DNA from: Blautia luti
Lineage (GTDB): Bacteria; Bacillota; Clostridia; Lachnospirales; Lachnospiraceae
Length of the DNA: 64,000 nucleotides
Direction: 5' to 3'
NCBI RefSeq assembly: GCF_033096465.1
Contig: NZ_AP028156.1
Span: 1,570,501-1,634,500, forward strand
Shown piece after piece: positions 1 through 8,455 of this stretch (its first letter is position 1; every line of letters starts with the position of its first letter). The position numbers and the translations under genes were made by a program. Below the pieces are notes generated by a model. The model made no database searches. It saw only the letters and a list, made by a program, of their open reading frames with translations, and had not been told where the DNA came from.

Positions 1-2
1 AC

Positions 3-569
3 GACCATCTTGCAGACGACGGTTCCATCTACATCTTCCATGCAGATACGGAAGGGCTGAACTTTAGAAAGGCATTCAAGGATGCCGGGTTCTACCTGTC
101 CGGGTGCTGTATCTGGAAGAAGAATGCGCTGGTGCTGGGCCGTAGTCCTTACCAGTGGCAGCACGAACCGTGTCTCTACGGCTGGAAGCAGAAGGGGAAG
201 CACCAGTGGTATTCCGACCGGAAGCAGACGACCATATGGGAGTATGACCGGCCGAAGTCCAACAAGGATCATCCGACCATGAAGCCCATCGGCCTGATGA
301 GCTATCCAATCCGCAATTCCACTATGACCAACGGCATCGTCCTCGATCCGTTCCTCGGCAGCGGCTCGACCCTGATCGCCTGTGAGGAGACCGGCCGTGT
401 GTGCCGGGGCATCGAGCTGGACCCGAAGTTCGTGGATGTGATCGTGAAGCGGTACATCGAACACAGCGAAGGTCATTACGATGATGTGTATGTCATCCGG
501 GATGGGCAGAAGCTGAAGTTCGAGGAGGTGGCGACCTTCGAGCCGGAAAGCGAGGATGCCGATGCCTGA
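3..569 (+). CDS. DNA methyltransferase (N4/N6, beta class), C-terminal part
   Basis: The gene begins before the window; the frame is open from base 3 to the stop at 567-569, giving 188 visible residues. They form the C-terminal part of a beta-class site-specific DNA methyltransferase, which moves a methyl group from S-adenosylmethionine to an adenine N6 or cytosine N4. The AdoMet-binding motif I is seen at about visible residue 117 (FLGSGST), followed by a typical helix and GIELDP. In this class the catalytic DPPY box lies N-terminal, so it is outside the window and activity cannot be judged. The stop codon overlaps the next methyltransferase gene, so the two are translationally coupled. Target base and recognition sequence are unknown. 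Confidence 0.85.
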   Translation, partial: DHLADDGSIYIFHADTEGLNFRKAFKDAGFYLSGCCIWKKNALVLGRSPYQWQHEPCLYGWKQKGKHQWYSDRKQTTIWEYDRPKSNKDHPTMKPIGLMSYPIRNSTMTNGIVLDPFLGSGSTLIACEETGRVCRGIELDPKFVDVIVKRYIEHSEGHYDDVYVIRDGQKLKFEEVATFEPESEDADA

Positions 570-1335
570 TGTGAAATGTGTTCTCATTCACGACAACTTC
601 CAGAACTTCAAGTCTTATAACATCCCCAAGGCACAGCTGGTGATCGCAGATATTCCGTACAACATCGGTACAGATTTCTACGCCAGCCGGCCGGACTGGT
701 ATGTGGATGGCGATAACAAAAACGGGGAGAGCAGCAAGGCGAGGAAGGCGGCGTTCAATACCGACTTCACCTTCAACATTGCAGAGTATTTCCACTTCTG
801 CAACCGCCTGCTGAAGAAAGAACCCGGCACGGGCGAGAAGGATGCGCCGTGCATGATCGTGTTCTGTGCGTTCCAGCAGATCCCGAAGGTGATCACCGAA
901 GCAGAGAAATACGGCTTCAAGAATTATATCCCTCTGGTGTTCTGCAAGAACTACAGTCCGCAGGTGCTCAAAGCCAACATGAAGATTGTGGGTGCAACAG
1001 AGTATGCGCTGGTGCTGTATCGGGGAAAGCTCCCGAAGTTCCGTAATCTCGGTGAGGACGGAAAGCCCCACATGATCTTCAACTGGTTTGACTGGAAGAG
1101 GGATGGCAAGGAATATCCGAAGATCCATCCTTCCCAGAAACCGATCTCTGTGCTGAAACGACTGATCGAGACCTTTACAGATGAGGGCGATGTGGTCATT
1201 GACCCCTGCGCCGGCAGCGGTTCCACGCTGAGAGCAGCAAGAGAACTGGGGCGCAACAGCTACGGATTTGAAGTGTCCAGAGATTTTTACCGGAAAGCAA
1301 ATGAGCAGATGCTCGGAGAGGAGGCTTCCGCATGA
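562..1335 (+). CDS. DNA methyltransferase (N4/N6, beta class)
   Basis: A complete 257-residue AdoMet-dependent DNA methyltransferase. The catalytic box reads DIPY at residues 30-33, a variant of DPPY, and motif I (DPCAGSGST) is at about 214-222, preceded by an HPSQKP element common in this class; the order IV then I marks the beta class. An in-frame ATG at 556 exists, but the GAGG at 552-555 sits at proper distance from 562, so 562 was chosen. It overlaps the stop of the upstream methyltransferase, and its own stop overlaps the start of the C5 enzyme. Probably protects phage DNA from host restriction; no cognate endonuclease is visible. Specificity cannot be read. Confidence 0.85.
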   Translation: MPDVKCVLIHDNFQNFKSYNIPKAQLVIADIPYNIGTDFYASRPDWYVDGDNKNGESSKARKAAFNTDFTFNIAEYFHFCNRLLKKEPGTGEKDAPCMIVFCAFQQIPKVITEAEKYGFKNYIPLVFCKNYSPQVLKANMKIVGATEYALVLYRGKLPKFRNLGEDGKPHMIFNWFDWKRDGKEYPKIHPSQKPISVLKRLIETFTDEGDVVIDPCAGSGSTLRAARELGRNSYGFEVSRDFYRKANEQMLGEEASA

Positions 1336-3587
1336 GCACAGAACAGAATAAGACTTTGACCCTCGGCAGCCTCTTTGATGGCTCCGGGGGGTTTCCGTTA
1401 GGCGGTCTTCTGACTGGGCAGATCACTCCGCTGTGGAGCAGCGAGATCGAGCCCTTTGCCATCCGGGTCACGACCAAACGTCTACCACAGGTGAAGCACT
1501 ACGGAGATGTATCCGTCATCAGCGGCGCAGACCTGCCGCCTGTGGACATCATCACCTTTGGCAGTCCCTGTCAGGATATGTCCATCGCGGGTAAGCGGGA
1601 CGGTCTGGATGGTTCACGGTCCAGTCTGTTTTACGAAGCAATCCGAATCGTGAAGGAAATGAGGTGTAAGACCAATGGAGAAAAACCAAGATTTATCGTG
1701 TGGGAGAATGTGCCAGGGGCCTTCTCCTCAAACAAAGGACAGGACTTCAAAGCAGTCCTCGAAGCCGTCATCGGTGTTAAAGAACCGGCCGCCTCGGTGC
1801 CTGCGCCTGAGAAGAAAGGATGGCCCGACGCTGACTACTACGTGGGAGACGGATGGAGCGTCGCATATCGAGTTCTTGATGCACAATGGTGGGGCGTTCC
1901 CCAAAGACGAAAACGTATCTACCTTGTCGCAGATTTTGCAGGTCAGAGTGCCCCAGAAATATTATTTAACTCCGAGGGCTTGTCTCGGTATTCTGCGGAG
2001 GGCTTCCGTGCGTGGCAAAGAGCTGCCGCCGGTGTTGAAAGCGGCACTGGAGAGGCAGGCTGCAACGGAGCAGGAGGACGGATCTGTCTGAACGACCAGG
2101 GCGGAGAGCGGATGGATGTGACAGAGGAAGTGACAGCCACCCTCCGTGCGGAGGCACATCATCCCCCGTGTGTTATGGAAGCAGCTGGTTTCTGTACCGA
2201 GCATTCCGCAAATGCCAGAAGCATCGGATATGAAGAGGAGCGGTCACCGACTCTCCGAGCTGGTGTCGTACCGGCCGCCATCGCACTGGAAAATCATCCT
2301 GCTGACAGCCGGGTGAAGATTTCCGAGGATGGTAAGGTGCAGACACTGACAAGCCGGTGTGGTACGGGTGGCGGTAATGTCCCGATGGTTATGGATGCTG
2401 TTGAAAATTCAGTGGAAAGCCAGGTGAAAGATGTTGAAAACTCCCCGGCGGTCACGTTAAAGATCCGTTCCGGATGTGAAGGTGGCGGAAAGGGAGCCAT
2501 CTGGCAGGAAGAAAAGTCTGCCACTCTTGGCTGCAACAACGACCAGACACTGTTCGTTCCGAAATGCTATGGTGTCTGCTCAAAAGCCAGCCACTCCATG
2601 ATGTCCGACAATCCGCACAGCGGTTTTTATGAAGCGGAGACCTCCCGGACACTGGATCGCAGCGGTGGAGACCCGACTTGCAATCAGGGCGGCATCTGTG
2701 TGGTAGAGCCGGTCGCCTTTACTCAGAATCAGAGGGATGAAGTCCGGGATCTGGGAGATAAGTCGGCGGCACTGGCAGCAGAGCCGGGGATGAAGCAGCA
2801 GACATTCGTGGCACAGCCGGAAGATGTGACAGCTTTCCATGTGAACCAGCGCAATGAGCTGATTGACCTGCATGGCAAGTCCGGGGCTTTGATGGCGACC
2901 CGGAGTGATCAGATGCAGACCTTTGTCCTGCAGGGCAACATGATCGGTCGCAAAGATGAGAATGGCCCACAGGGGGATGGTGTCAATGAGGATGTCTGCT
3001 TTACACTGGATGCCACTGACCGCCATGCAGTCTGCGCACCGGAGGATGTGTATGCCATGACCACCGGCTCCTATATGCAGGTGGCAAAAGAAGTCGCACC
3101 GACTCTGATGGCACGGGATTACAAAGACCCGACCACCATCGCACCGGCACCACATCTGAACGAGGGTGTGGCTGGTACTGTGGCGACCGGGGCACATCCC
3201 AGCGGCTTCAATGGGCAGGATGCTTTCAATGACCGTCTGGTCATCGACAACCCGGAGGCACAGTCCACCCCTGTGACCTACACCGTCCGCCGCCTTACAC
3301 CGACCGAGTGTGCCAGACTGCAGGGCTTCCCGGACTGGTGGTGCAGAGACCTTGGAACGGAGAATCCGACCGAGGAAGAGCTGGCGTTCTGGACAGATGT
3401 GTTTGAAACGCACCGCAAGATCGTGACCCATGCCAAGAAGCCGAAGACGGAGAAGCAGATCCGGAAATGGCTGGCTGACCCGTATACGGATTCGGCAGAG
3501 TACCGTATCTGGGGTAACGGCATTTGTTTGGCCAACGCATTTTTTGTTCTGGCCGGCATCGCATGGTGTGCAGGTCTGGAAGAATAA
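1332..3587 (+). CDS. C5-cytosine DNA methyltransferase with large repeat-containing insert
   Basis: A 751-residue C5-cytosine methyltransferase, much longer than the usual 300-450. Conserved motifs are all present: FDGSGG near residue 15, the catalytic GSPCQ with Cys80, ENVPG at 125-129, QRRKRIYLV at 191-199, TPTECARLQGFP at 656-667 and GNGICLANAF at 728-737. The extra length is a roughly 440-residue insert between motifs VIII and IX (about 205-645), where the target-recognition domain belongs. The insert holds about eleven degenerate units built around T-L or A-L followed by a small loop and a V or I strand. It overlaps the preceding methyltransferase by four bases. Likely a phage anti-restriction enzyme; whether the repeats give several target specificities is inference. 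Confidence 0.9.
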   Translation: MSTEQNKTLTLGSLFDGSGGFPLGGLLTGQITPLWSSEIEPFAIRVTTKRLPQVKHYGDVSVISGADLPPVDIITFGSPCQDMSIAGKRDGLDGSRSSLFYEAIRIVKEMRCKTNGEKPRFIVWENVPGAFSSNKGQDFKAVLEAVIGVKEPAASVPAPEKKGWPDADYYVGDGWSVAYRVLDAQWWGVPQRRKRIYLVADFAGQSAPEILFNSEGLSRYSAEGFRAWQRAAAGVESGTGEAGCNGAGGRICLNDQGGERMDVTEEVTATLRAEAHHPPCVMEAAGFCTEHSANARSIGYEEERSPTLRAGVVPAAIALENHPADSRVKISEDGKVQTLTSRCGTGGGNVPMVMDAVENSVESQVKDVENSPAVTLKIRSGCEGGGKGAIWQEEKSATLGCNNDQTLFVPKCYGVCSKASHSMMSDNPHSGFYEAETSRTLDRSGGDPTCNQGGICVVEPVAFTQNQRDEVRDLGDKSAALAAEPGMKQQTFVAQPEDVTAFHVNQRNELIDLHGKSGALMATRSDQMQTFVLQGNMIGRKDENGPQGDGVNEDVCFTLDATDRHAVCAPEDVYAMTTGSYMQVAKEVAPTLMARDYKDPTTIAPAPHLNEGVAGTVATGAHPSGFNGQDAFNDRLVIDNPEAQSTPVTYTVRRLTPTECARLQGFPDWWCRDLGTENPTEEELAFWTDVFETHRKIVTHAKKPKTEKQIRKWLADPYTDSAEYRIWGNGICLANAFFVLAGIAWCAGLEE

Positions 3588-3719
3588 AATGGCCCGCTAT
3601 ATTACTAGGTAGAAAGTGACCCGGTGATATGGTGGGCTTACATATCGGGACTATTTACACAAATGAGTTAGCATCTCATTGTGTAAAGGGTCGAACATAA
3701 AGATTATTCGGAAATGGAC
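3588..3719. other. Intergenic region upstream of promoter
   Basis: No gene seen between the C5 methyltransferase stop and the promoter at 3720. A short inverted repeat around 3666-3686 (ATGAGTTAGC / TCTCATTGTG area) is imperfect and not called as a terminator. Confidence 0.3.
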
Positions 3720-3748
3720 TTGCTATTTGCCCGGTTCAGAGTGATATA
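3720..3748 (+). promoter_or_regulatory. Recurring phage promoter, copy 1
   Basis: TTGCTA at 3720-3725, 17 bp spacer, GATATA at 3743-3748. It precedes the gene at 3811 and belongs to the recurring TTGNTA-N17-TAATAT/GATATA family of this module. Confidence 0.65.
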
Positions 3749-3810
3749 TGTGCTACCGAAAAAACATCGGGATGCACAAAAACAAAATAACGAAAAAGGA
3801 GCGATGAATT

Positions 3811-4938
3811 ATGTTGAAGTTTGAACTAAATGTAGAGGAGCGCAAAACACTGGCAAAGCGGATGGAGGAGCTGACAGGCATCCATCCTTACTATACCAAG
3901 GCGCCTCGGTATGCGTATGACATCGGAAATTACACCATTGACCGGGATGGCAACCTGCTGGTGGAGGCGGAAAATGCAGATCTGGAATTGCTGACCACGC
4001 TGATGAACGAAGGTCTGATCCGCGGCGGCGAGGATGTGGATGCAGAGACTTTGCAGGGAACTGCAGACGAACAGCCTGCGGTAGACCTTGCCGAGGGTGT
4101 CCAGATGATTCCTGCAGTACATCCAAATGAGCAGGAGACCTGTGAAGGGGATTCAGAAGAAGCCGAGGAAGATGGGGAATCCGAAATGGAGAGTGCAGAG
4201 CAAATCCCATCGGAAGAAGGTGGGGAGCAGCCTGTGGCAGAGGAAGCAATCCCTCTGGATGCGGATTTTTCTTTCCCGATTAGTCAGCATAACGGCGTAT
4301 CGCTTCGCAACCTGGTCAATCTGATCTACAGCAGAGGGGAACTCATCAGCAAGGCAACGGACGGCATTTTCCTTGCCGATAAGGGGTTGGTGGATGCCTT
4401 GAAGGATGACAGCTGCACTTATGCGGTAGCAAATTTCATTCATGCGCTCAAAGAGTATGAAGAACAGCATGGTGCTTCCTTGGAAGGCTTGACGATCACA
4501 GATGAGAAAGTTACCTTTACAGGTTTCCCGACGGCACCGGATTATGACCACCTGACTGCATTCGGACACCTTGCGATTCTGATGAACCAGCAGGCTATCA
4601 GCCAGAAGCGGATTCAGGCAAAAGAGGTGAACGATTCCAATGAGAAATACGCTTTGCGAACTTGGCTTCTGCGCCTTGGCATGAATGGCCCGGACTTCAA
4701 GCAGACCAGAAAGATCTTGATGGAGAACCTTTCCGGCCATGCGGCTTTCCGCACGGATGAGGAAGCACAGAAGTTCCTTGCAAGGGAAAAGGCAAAACGG
4801 GATGCCCTGAAAGCCGCGAAACAGGTGGCACAGGAGGGCAGTGCCTCCGCTGGGGAAACGATTGCATCAGCAGATGCCGAGCCGACACAGCTCGGCTGTG
4901 GGGCAGACACGGCGCAGATGCTGGAGGCGGGAGCGTAA
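3811..4938 (+). CDS. Phage protein, virulence-related-like family
   Basis: A 375-residue protein with an N-terminal segment (about 1-75, beginning MLKFELNVEERK) resembling proteins annotated as virulence-related in Firmicutes phages and integrative elements. An acidic low-complexity linker covers about 95-145, and a conserved C-terminal module starts at K279 (KYALRTWLLRLG). That module is clearly shared with the C-terminus of the amidoligase encoded next (KYAMRCWMLRLG from residue 275), so the two products probably work with the same partner. RBS AAAGGAG lies before ATG 3811, and a dedicated promoter at 3720-3748. Biochemical function is not known; the family name is from memory and is not functional evidence. 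Confidence 0.6.
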   Translation: MLKFELNVEERKTLAKRMEELTGIHPYYTKAPRYAYDIGNYTIDRDGNLLVEAENADLELLTTLMNEGLIRGGEDVDAETLQGTADEQPAVDLAEGVQMIPAVHPNEQETCEGDSEEAEEDGESEMESAEQIPSEEGGEQPVAEEAIPLDADFSFPISQHNGVSLRNLVNLIYSRGELISKATDGIFLADKGLVDALKDDSCTYAVANFIHALKEYEEQHGASLEGLTITDEKVTFTGFPTAPDYDHLTAFGHLAILMNQQAISQKRIQAKEVNDSNEKYALRTWLLRLGMNGPDFKQTRKILMENLSGHAAFRTDEEAQKFLAREKAKRDALKAAKQVAQEGSASAGETIASADAEPTQLGCGADTAQMLEAGA

Positions 4939-5094
4939 GCTCTCAAGCCCCCAGTGGGGGCCGGAAAATATGCGAGACCCTCTTCCATTGTACTGATATT
5001 AGCTCTGAAAATGTACATTATCAAGCGGATAAACTGCAGAAATGTACACGATCATTCCTCTCAATATTTGTCGAATATATGTTCTTTTATATTC

Positions 5095-5123
5095 TTGCTA
5101 TTATCCGCACCTGACGGTAATAT
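5095..5123 (+). promoter_or_regulatory. Recurring phage promoter, copy 2
   Basis: TTGCTA 5095-5100, spacer 17 bp ending TGACGG, TAATAT 5118-5123, followed by GCACATACCGAAAGGG. Drives the amidoligase gene; this start supports placing the CDS at 5171 rather than at the upstream ATG 5042, which would lie before the promoter. Confidence 0.8.
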
Positions 5124-5170
5124 GCACATACCGAAAGGGAAAACAAGGAAAAAACAAAGGAGAACATACC

Positions 5171-6109
5171 ATGAACGATAAAACAAGAGAGCAGATTGAA
5201 GCCATGAAGAACCAGACCATCGGAGTTGAGATCGAGATGAACAACATCACCAGAGAAAAGGCGGCAAGAAAGGTCGCTGAGTACTTCGGAACCAGAGCAT
5301 GGAACGCAGCCGGCGAGTACGGATATTACAGCTGGGCTTGCAAAGACCAGCAGGGCAGGGTTTGGAAATTCCAGAGGGATGTGAGTATCTACGGACCGGA
5401 CGCAGAAAAATGCGAACTGGTCACCCCGATTCTCACCTACGACGACATCGAACCCCTGCAGGATATCATTCGGTTGCTCCGCAAGGCGGGAGCAAAGAGT
5501 GGTCCAAGCCGCGGATGCGGAGTACACATTCACATTGGCAAAGGCGACCACACTGCAAAGACTATCCGAAACTTGGTCAATATCATGGCGGCGCATGAAC
5601 AACAGATTGGCAGAGCCATCCGCATCGATGCAGCTCGAACCGGACAGTATTGCCAGCTGATCAACCACCGATTTCTTGAACGACTGAACCGTGAGAAGCC
5701 GACTACCATGCGCCAGCTGGAAGACATCTGGTACGAAGGCAATGGCTCCAGCTGGGAAAACCGGAATGCCCACTACAATTCAAGCCGTTACCACATGCTG
5801 AATTTACATGCCACCTTCACAAAAGGAACCATTGAATTCCGACTTTTCCAATTTGCAGACCCTGCGGATGGCAAGCGCAACGGACTGCACGCCGGCGAAA
5901 TGAAAGCCTACATTCAGCTTTGCCTTGCGATGAGCCAGCTTGCCAAGATGGTCAGAACGGCAAGCCCAAGACCCCAGCAAACAGATAACGACAAATACGC
6001 AATGCGGTGTTGGATGCTCCGGCTGGGATTCATCGGCGAGGAATTTGCAACGGCAAGGGAAATCCTTCTGCGGAATATGGAGGGCAACGCATCCTGGCGG
6101 AACAAATAA
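5171..6109 (+). CDS. Amidoligase family protein
   Basis: A 312-residue protein of the amidoligase family (Amidoligase_2, a glutamine-synthetase-fold COOH-NH2 ligase). Members are thought to join amino groups to carboxylates with ATP, making peptide-like metabolites or modifying proteins. Diagnostic features are the N-terminal GVEIEMNN strand, the CGVHIHIG motif near residue 118, and the late TIEFRLFQ motif near 220, which correspond to the acidic and histidine metal/ATP residues of the fold. The C-terminus (from about K275) is an added module shared with the 3811 product. Start 5171 has an AAAGGAG RBS eight bases upstream. Two cyclotransferase-like genes follow, a pairing known in mobile elements. 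Substrate unknown. Confidence 0.8.
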   Translation: MNDKTREQIEAMKNQTIGVEIEMNNITREKAARKVAEYFGTRAWNAAGEYGYYSWACKDQQGRVWKFQRDVSIYGPDAEKCELVTPILTYDDIEPLQDIIRLLRKAGAKSGPSRGCGVHIHIGKGDHTAKTIRNLVNIMAAHEQQIGRAIRIDAARTGQYCQLINHRFLERLNREKPTTMRQLEDIWYEGNGSSWENRNAHYNSSRYHMLNLHATFTKGTIEFRLFQFADPADGKRNGLHAGEMKAYIQLCLAMSQLAKMVRTASPRPQQTDNDKYAMRCWMLRLGFIGEEFATAREILLRNMEGNASWRNK

Positions 6110-6176
6110 GCCGGAATGCACGGGCACCTTTCGGGCGGGAAACCGCCCTTGAGGTGGTAGAAGGAGGTGCGATTTT

Positions 6177-6416
6177 ATGAAGAAAAGCACGGTAAAAAAT
6201 GAAAATGCGCAGATGGGCAGGGCATTCAAGGTGACCATCACTGAAACCTACCAGAGAACCATCACAGTTTACGAATCCGAAATGAAAGAGCCGACCGTCG
6301 AGGAAGCCCAGCGTGTGGCAGAGGACTGGTGGCAGGACAGCCAGATTGAGCTGGGAACAGAAGATTTCCAAGGCGTGGAATTTACGGGCAGGGAGGACGG
6401 TGGTTTGGATGAATGA
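6177..6416 (+). CDS. DpnD/PcfM-like small protein
   Basis: A 79-residue protein preceded by a strong AAGGAGGT RBS. The core (FKVTITETYQRTITV, then a helix and a closing EDFQGVEF strand) matches the small DpnD/PcfM family found in phages and conjugative elements, whose function is undefined. It sits between the amidoligase and the first cyclotransferase-like gene and overlaps the latter by eight bases, so it is probably co-translated with it. A GGGCGG-GAAA-CCGCCC hairpin lies just upstream at about 6134-6149. Confidence 0.65.
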   Translation: MKKSTVKNENAQMGRAFKVTITETYQRTITVYESEMKEPTVEEAQRVAEDWWQDSQIELGTEDFQGVEFTGREDGGLDE

Positions 6417-6939
6417 ACGGTTTGAACTTATCAGCCGGACACCATCGAAGTTCTACCTTGCCTACGGAAGTAACCTCGACATGGAACGGATGGGGCGGAG
6501 ATGCCCCTACGCAGTGCCAGTCGGTGTGACCGAGATTTACGGCTATCGGCTTTTGTTCAAGAAGAGCAAGACCGGAAGCTACGCAACCATCGAGCAGGAT
6601 GCCAACGAAAGTGTACCGGCCGTGGTTTGGAAACTCTCAGAATATGATGAACTTTTGCTGGACCGGTACGAGGGCTTCCCACGGTACTACTACAAAAAGC
6701 AGTTCCAGCTTCCCATCTGGAACATGAACGGCAACCGCATGAAGAAGCCGAAGACCTGCATGGCCTATGTGATGCACGAGGACAGACAGCTTGGCTGCCC
6801 GGACATCGAGTATTTCGACCTGCTGCGTGGCGGTTACAGCGATTGGGAGTTTCCGCTGGACACACTGAAGCGTGGCCTGGCGGCCAGCATTGGAAGAACA
6901 GACGCAATTCGGTATCTGAAAAAACTACGTATAGTGTAA
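6409..6939 (+). CDS. Gamma-glutamylcyclotransferase-like protein 1
   Basis: A 176-residue protein of the GGCT/AIG2 fold. The signature FYLAYGSNLD near residue 14 forms the substrate-binding loop, and a YEGFPRYY segment (near residue 86) follows the central sheet, as in enzymes that release 5-oxoproline from gamma-glutamyl amides. Start 6409 follows GGGAGG and overlaps the preceding stop; the longer open frame to 6313 has no RBS. With the amidoligase it forms a ligase/cyclotransferase pair, suggesting that one makes and the other cleaves a gamma-glutamyl-type linkage; this is inference. A paralog follows immediately. Confidence 0.75.
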   Translation: MNERFELISRTPSKFYLAYGSNLDMERMGRRCPYAVPVGVTEIYGYRLLFKKSKTGSYATIEQDANESVPAVVWKLSEYDELLLDRYEGFPRYYYKKQFQLPIWNMNGNRMKKPKTCMAYVMHEDRQLGCPDIEYFDLLRGGYSDWEFPLDTLKRGLAASIGRTDAIRYLKKLRIV

Positions 6940-6992
6940 AAGTACACGATCACAGGCAGAAAACATTGTGCAGTATATGATGCTCATCGGCC

Positions 6993-7021
6993 TTGATAAA
7001 TCAAGGCAAAAGAGTGATATA
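6993..7021 (+). promoter_or_regulatory. Recurring phage promoter, copy 3
   Basis: TTGATA 6993-6998, 17 bp spacer, GATATA 7016-7021. It lies between the two cyclotransferase-like genes, so the second can be transcribed separately; it also argues against the in-frame start at 6968. Confidence 0.65.
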
Positions 7022-7069
7022 TACCATACCGCCAGACAAGAGCGGAGAAAACCGAAGGGAGAGATTCAA

Positions 7070-7549
7070 ATGAAGAACAAGAAATATTACATCGCCTACG
7101 GCAGCAACCTGTCGGTGGAGCAGATGGCATACCGGTGTCCGGATGCAAAAATAGCAGGACAGGCGGTGCTGGCAGGCTGGGAGCTTTTGTTCCGAGGCTG
7201 CGCTACCATCGCACCGAACCCGAAGAAGAACACGCCGGTTCTGGTGTGGGAGATCTCGGAAAGGGACGAAGAGAACCTCGACCTCTATGAGGGCTACCCG
7301 AACTACTACCGCAAGGAAGACCTGAACATCGAACTGCTCCGGGAAGGGGCAGAGCCGGAGATGGTGACCGCAATGGTCTACATCATGGAGAACGACTTCG
7401 GACATCGCGCACCGAGCCGGTATTACTACAAAGTTTTGCATGACGGCTACAAGGCATTCCACTTCCCGATGCACATCCTCGAAGGTGCACTGAAGGAGTG
7501 CATGGATAAGGATGCCGCCCAGAAGATGATCGAGGAGGTGCAGGCATGA
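7070..7549 (+). CDS. Gamma-glutamylcyclotransferase-like protein 2
   Basis: A 159-residue second GGCT/AIG2-fold protein. It opens with YYIAYGSNLS at residue 5 and carries the YEGYPNYY motif near residue 80, aligning throughout with the previous gene but clearly diverged, so this is an old duplication. Start 7070 was chosen because it lies after the promoter at 6993-7021 and directly before the conserved strand. Its stop overlaps the next gene in an ATGA. Two cyclotransferase-like paralogs beside one amidoligase suggest two related substrates; which one is active cannot be told from sequence. Confidence 0.75.
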   Translation: MKNKKYYIAYGSNLSVEQMAYRCPDAKIAGQAVLAGWELLFRGCATIAPNPKKNTPVLVWEISERDEENLDLYEGYPNYYRKEDLNIELLREGAEPEMVTAMVYIMENDFGHRAPSRYYYKVLHDGYKAFHFPMHILEGALKECMDKDAAQKMIEEVQA

Positions 7550-8013
7550 ATTTCGCAGATCAGAAAACAGTCGAACGCCTTCGGGCAGAATTCCCGGTCG
7601 GATGCCGGATCGTCCTCGATGAGATGGATGACAGGCAGGCAACGCCCATCGGAACGCAGGGAACCTGCAACGGGGTCGATGATGCCGGAAACATCTTAGT
7701 GAGCTGGGATACCGGAAGCCATCTGAACGTTGCTTACGGTGCGGACAGTTGCCACCGTGTGGCTTCGGAAACCGAGGTCAAGGTGTCGCTCGACCGCCTT
7801 GGTAAAACGCGACAGACCGGCCCACGTTGCCCCAGGTGCGGAGCAAAGCCCGACTGCTACGACCATCAGCAGCAGGCACTCAGCCGAAGGGCGGACATCC
7901 AAATCTGCAACCGCTGCGGAACGGAGGAAGCGTTAGAGGACATTGCATGGGGTGGACAGCAGAAGATGCAGCTTGCAGACTGGGCAATCGTGAAAGGGGG
8001 CTGGGTCGAATGA
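7546..8013 (+). CDS. DUF4314 domain protein with zinc ribbon
   Basis: A 155-residue protein with two visible parts. Residues about 10-75 match the DUF4314 pattern (VGCRIVLDEMDD, a G-V-DD-AGNI turn, then VSWDTGS), a small beta-barrel domain common in Firmicutes phages and ICEs. Residues about 90-130 form a zinc ribbon with paired CPRCG and CNRCG knuckles, suggesting nucleic-acid or protein binding. ATGA overlaps at both ends couple it to the second cyclotransferase-like gene and to the DUF3846 gene. Role unknown. Confidence 0.65.
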   Translation: MNFADQKTVERLRAEFPVGCRIVLDEMDDRQATPIGTQGTCNGVDDAGNILVSWDTGSHLNVAYGADSCHRVASETEVKVSLDRLGKTRQTGPRCPRCGAKPDCYDHQQQALSRRADIQICNRCGTEEALEDIAWGGQQKMQLADWAIVKGGWVE

Positions 8014-8384
8014 AAGTCCTTCTGATCAAACCGATGGAGCATCCGCATGTGGTGGACATTGAAAACTCCCTGAAAGAGTTCTACCGCATCCTCGACTGCG
8101 ACTGCATCACAGCCACGTACCCGTGGGAAGCGGATGCCGTGGCACTGGTAACGGACGACAATGGGATGTTCACTGAGAAGCCGTTCAGCCGGTACATTCC
8201 GGAGCTGGAGCAGCCCATCAAGGGAAACTTCTTCATCTGCGGATTGGGAGAGGAAGATTTTGCAGAGCTGTCGGAAGACTTCATCCGCAAGTACACGGAA
8301 CGCTTCTGGGTGCCGGAGGCATTTGTCAGCATGTTCGGACAGATGGCGGTCATCCAGATGGATGACGGAACGAAGCCGGAATAA
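8010..8384 (+). CDS. DUF3846-like protein
   Basis: A 124-residue protein starting MKVLLIKPMEHP, matching the DUF3846 type of small phage/ICE protein with an early VDIENSLKEFY helix and a later FICGLGEEDF segment. Start at 8010 overlaps the preceding stop (ATGA); the longer open frame from 7827 runs inside the upstream gene and is rejected. It closes the cluster of tightly overlapping genes from 7070. Function not known. Confidence 0.6.
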   Translation: MKVLLIKPMEHPHVVDIENSLKEFYRILDCDCITATYPWEADAVALVTDDNGMFTEKPFSRYIPELEQPIKGNFFICGLGEEDFAELSEDFIRKYTERFWVPEAFVSMFGQMAVIQMDDGTKPE

Positions 8385-8455
8385 GATACAACAATCAGAA
8401 AAATACCCTCTCGGCCAGAAAAGACCGGGAGGGCTTGGTTTAACAGGAGGAGCCT

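Noticed and set aside
2580..3431. 283-codon open frame on the minus strand
   Set aside because: Lies fully opposite the C5 methyltransferase; no RBS, and residues do not look like a protein family. Shadow of a GC-rich gene.
5042..5170. N-terminal extension of the amidoligase
   Set aside because: The promoter lies inside this stretch and the translated residues are not conserved-looking.
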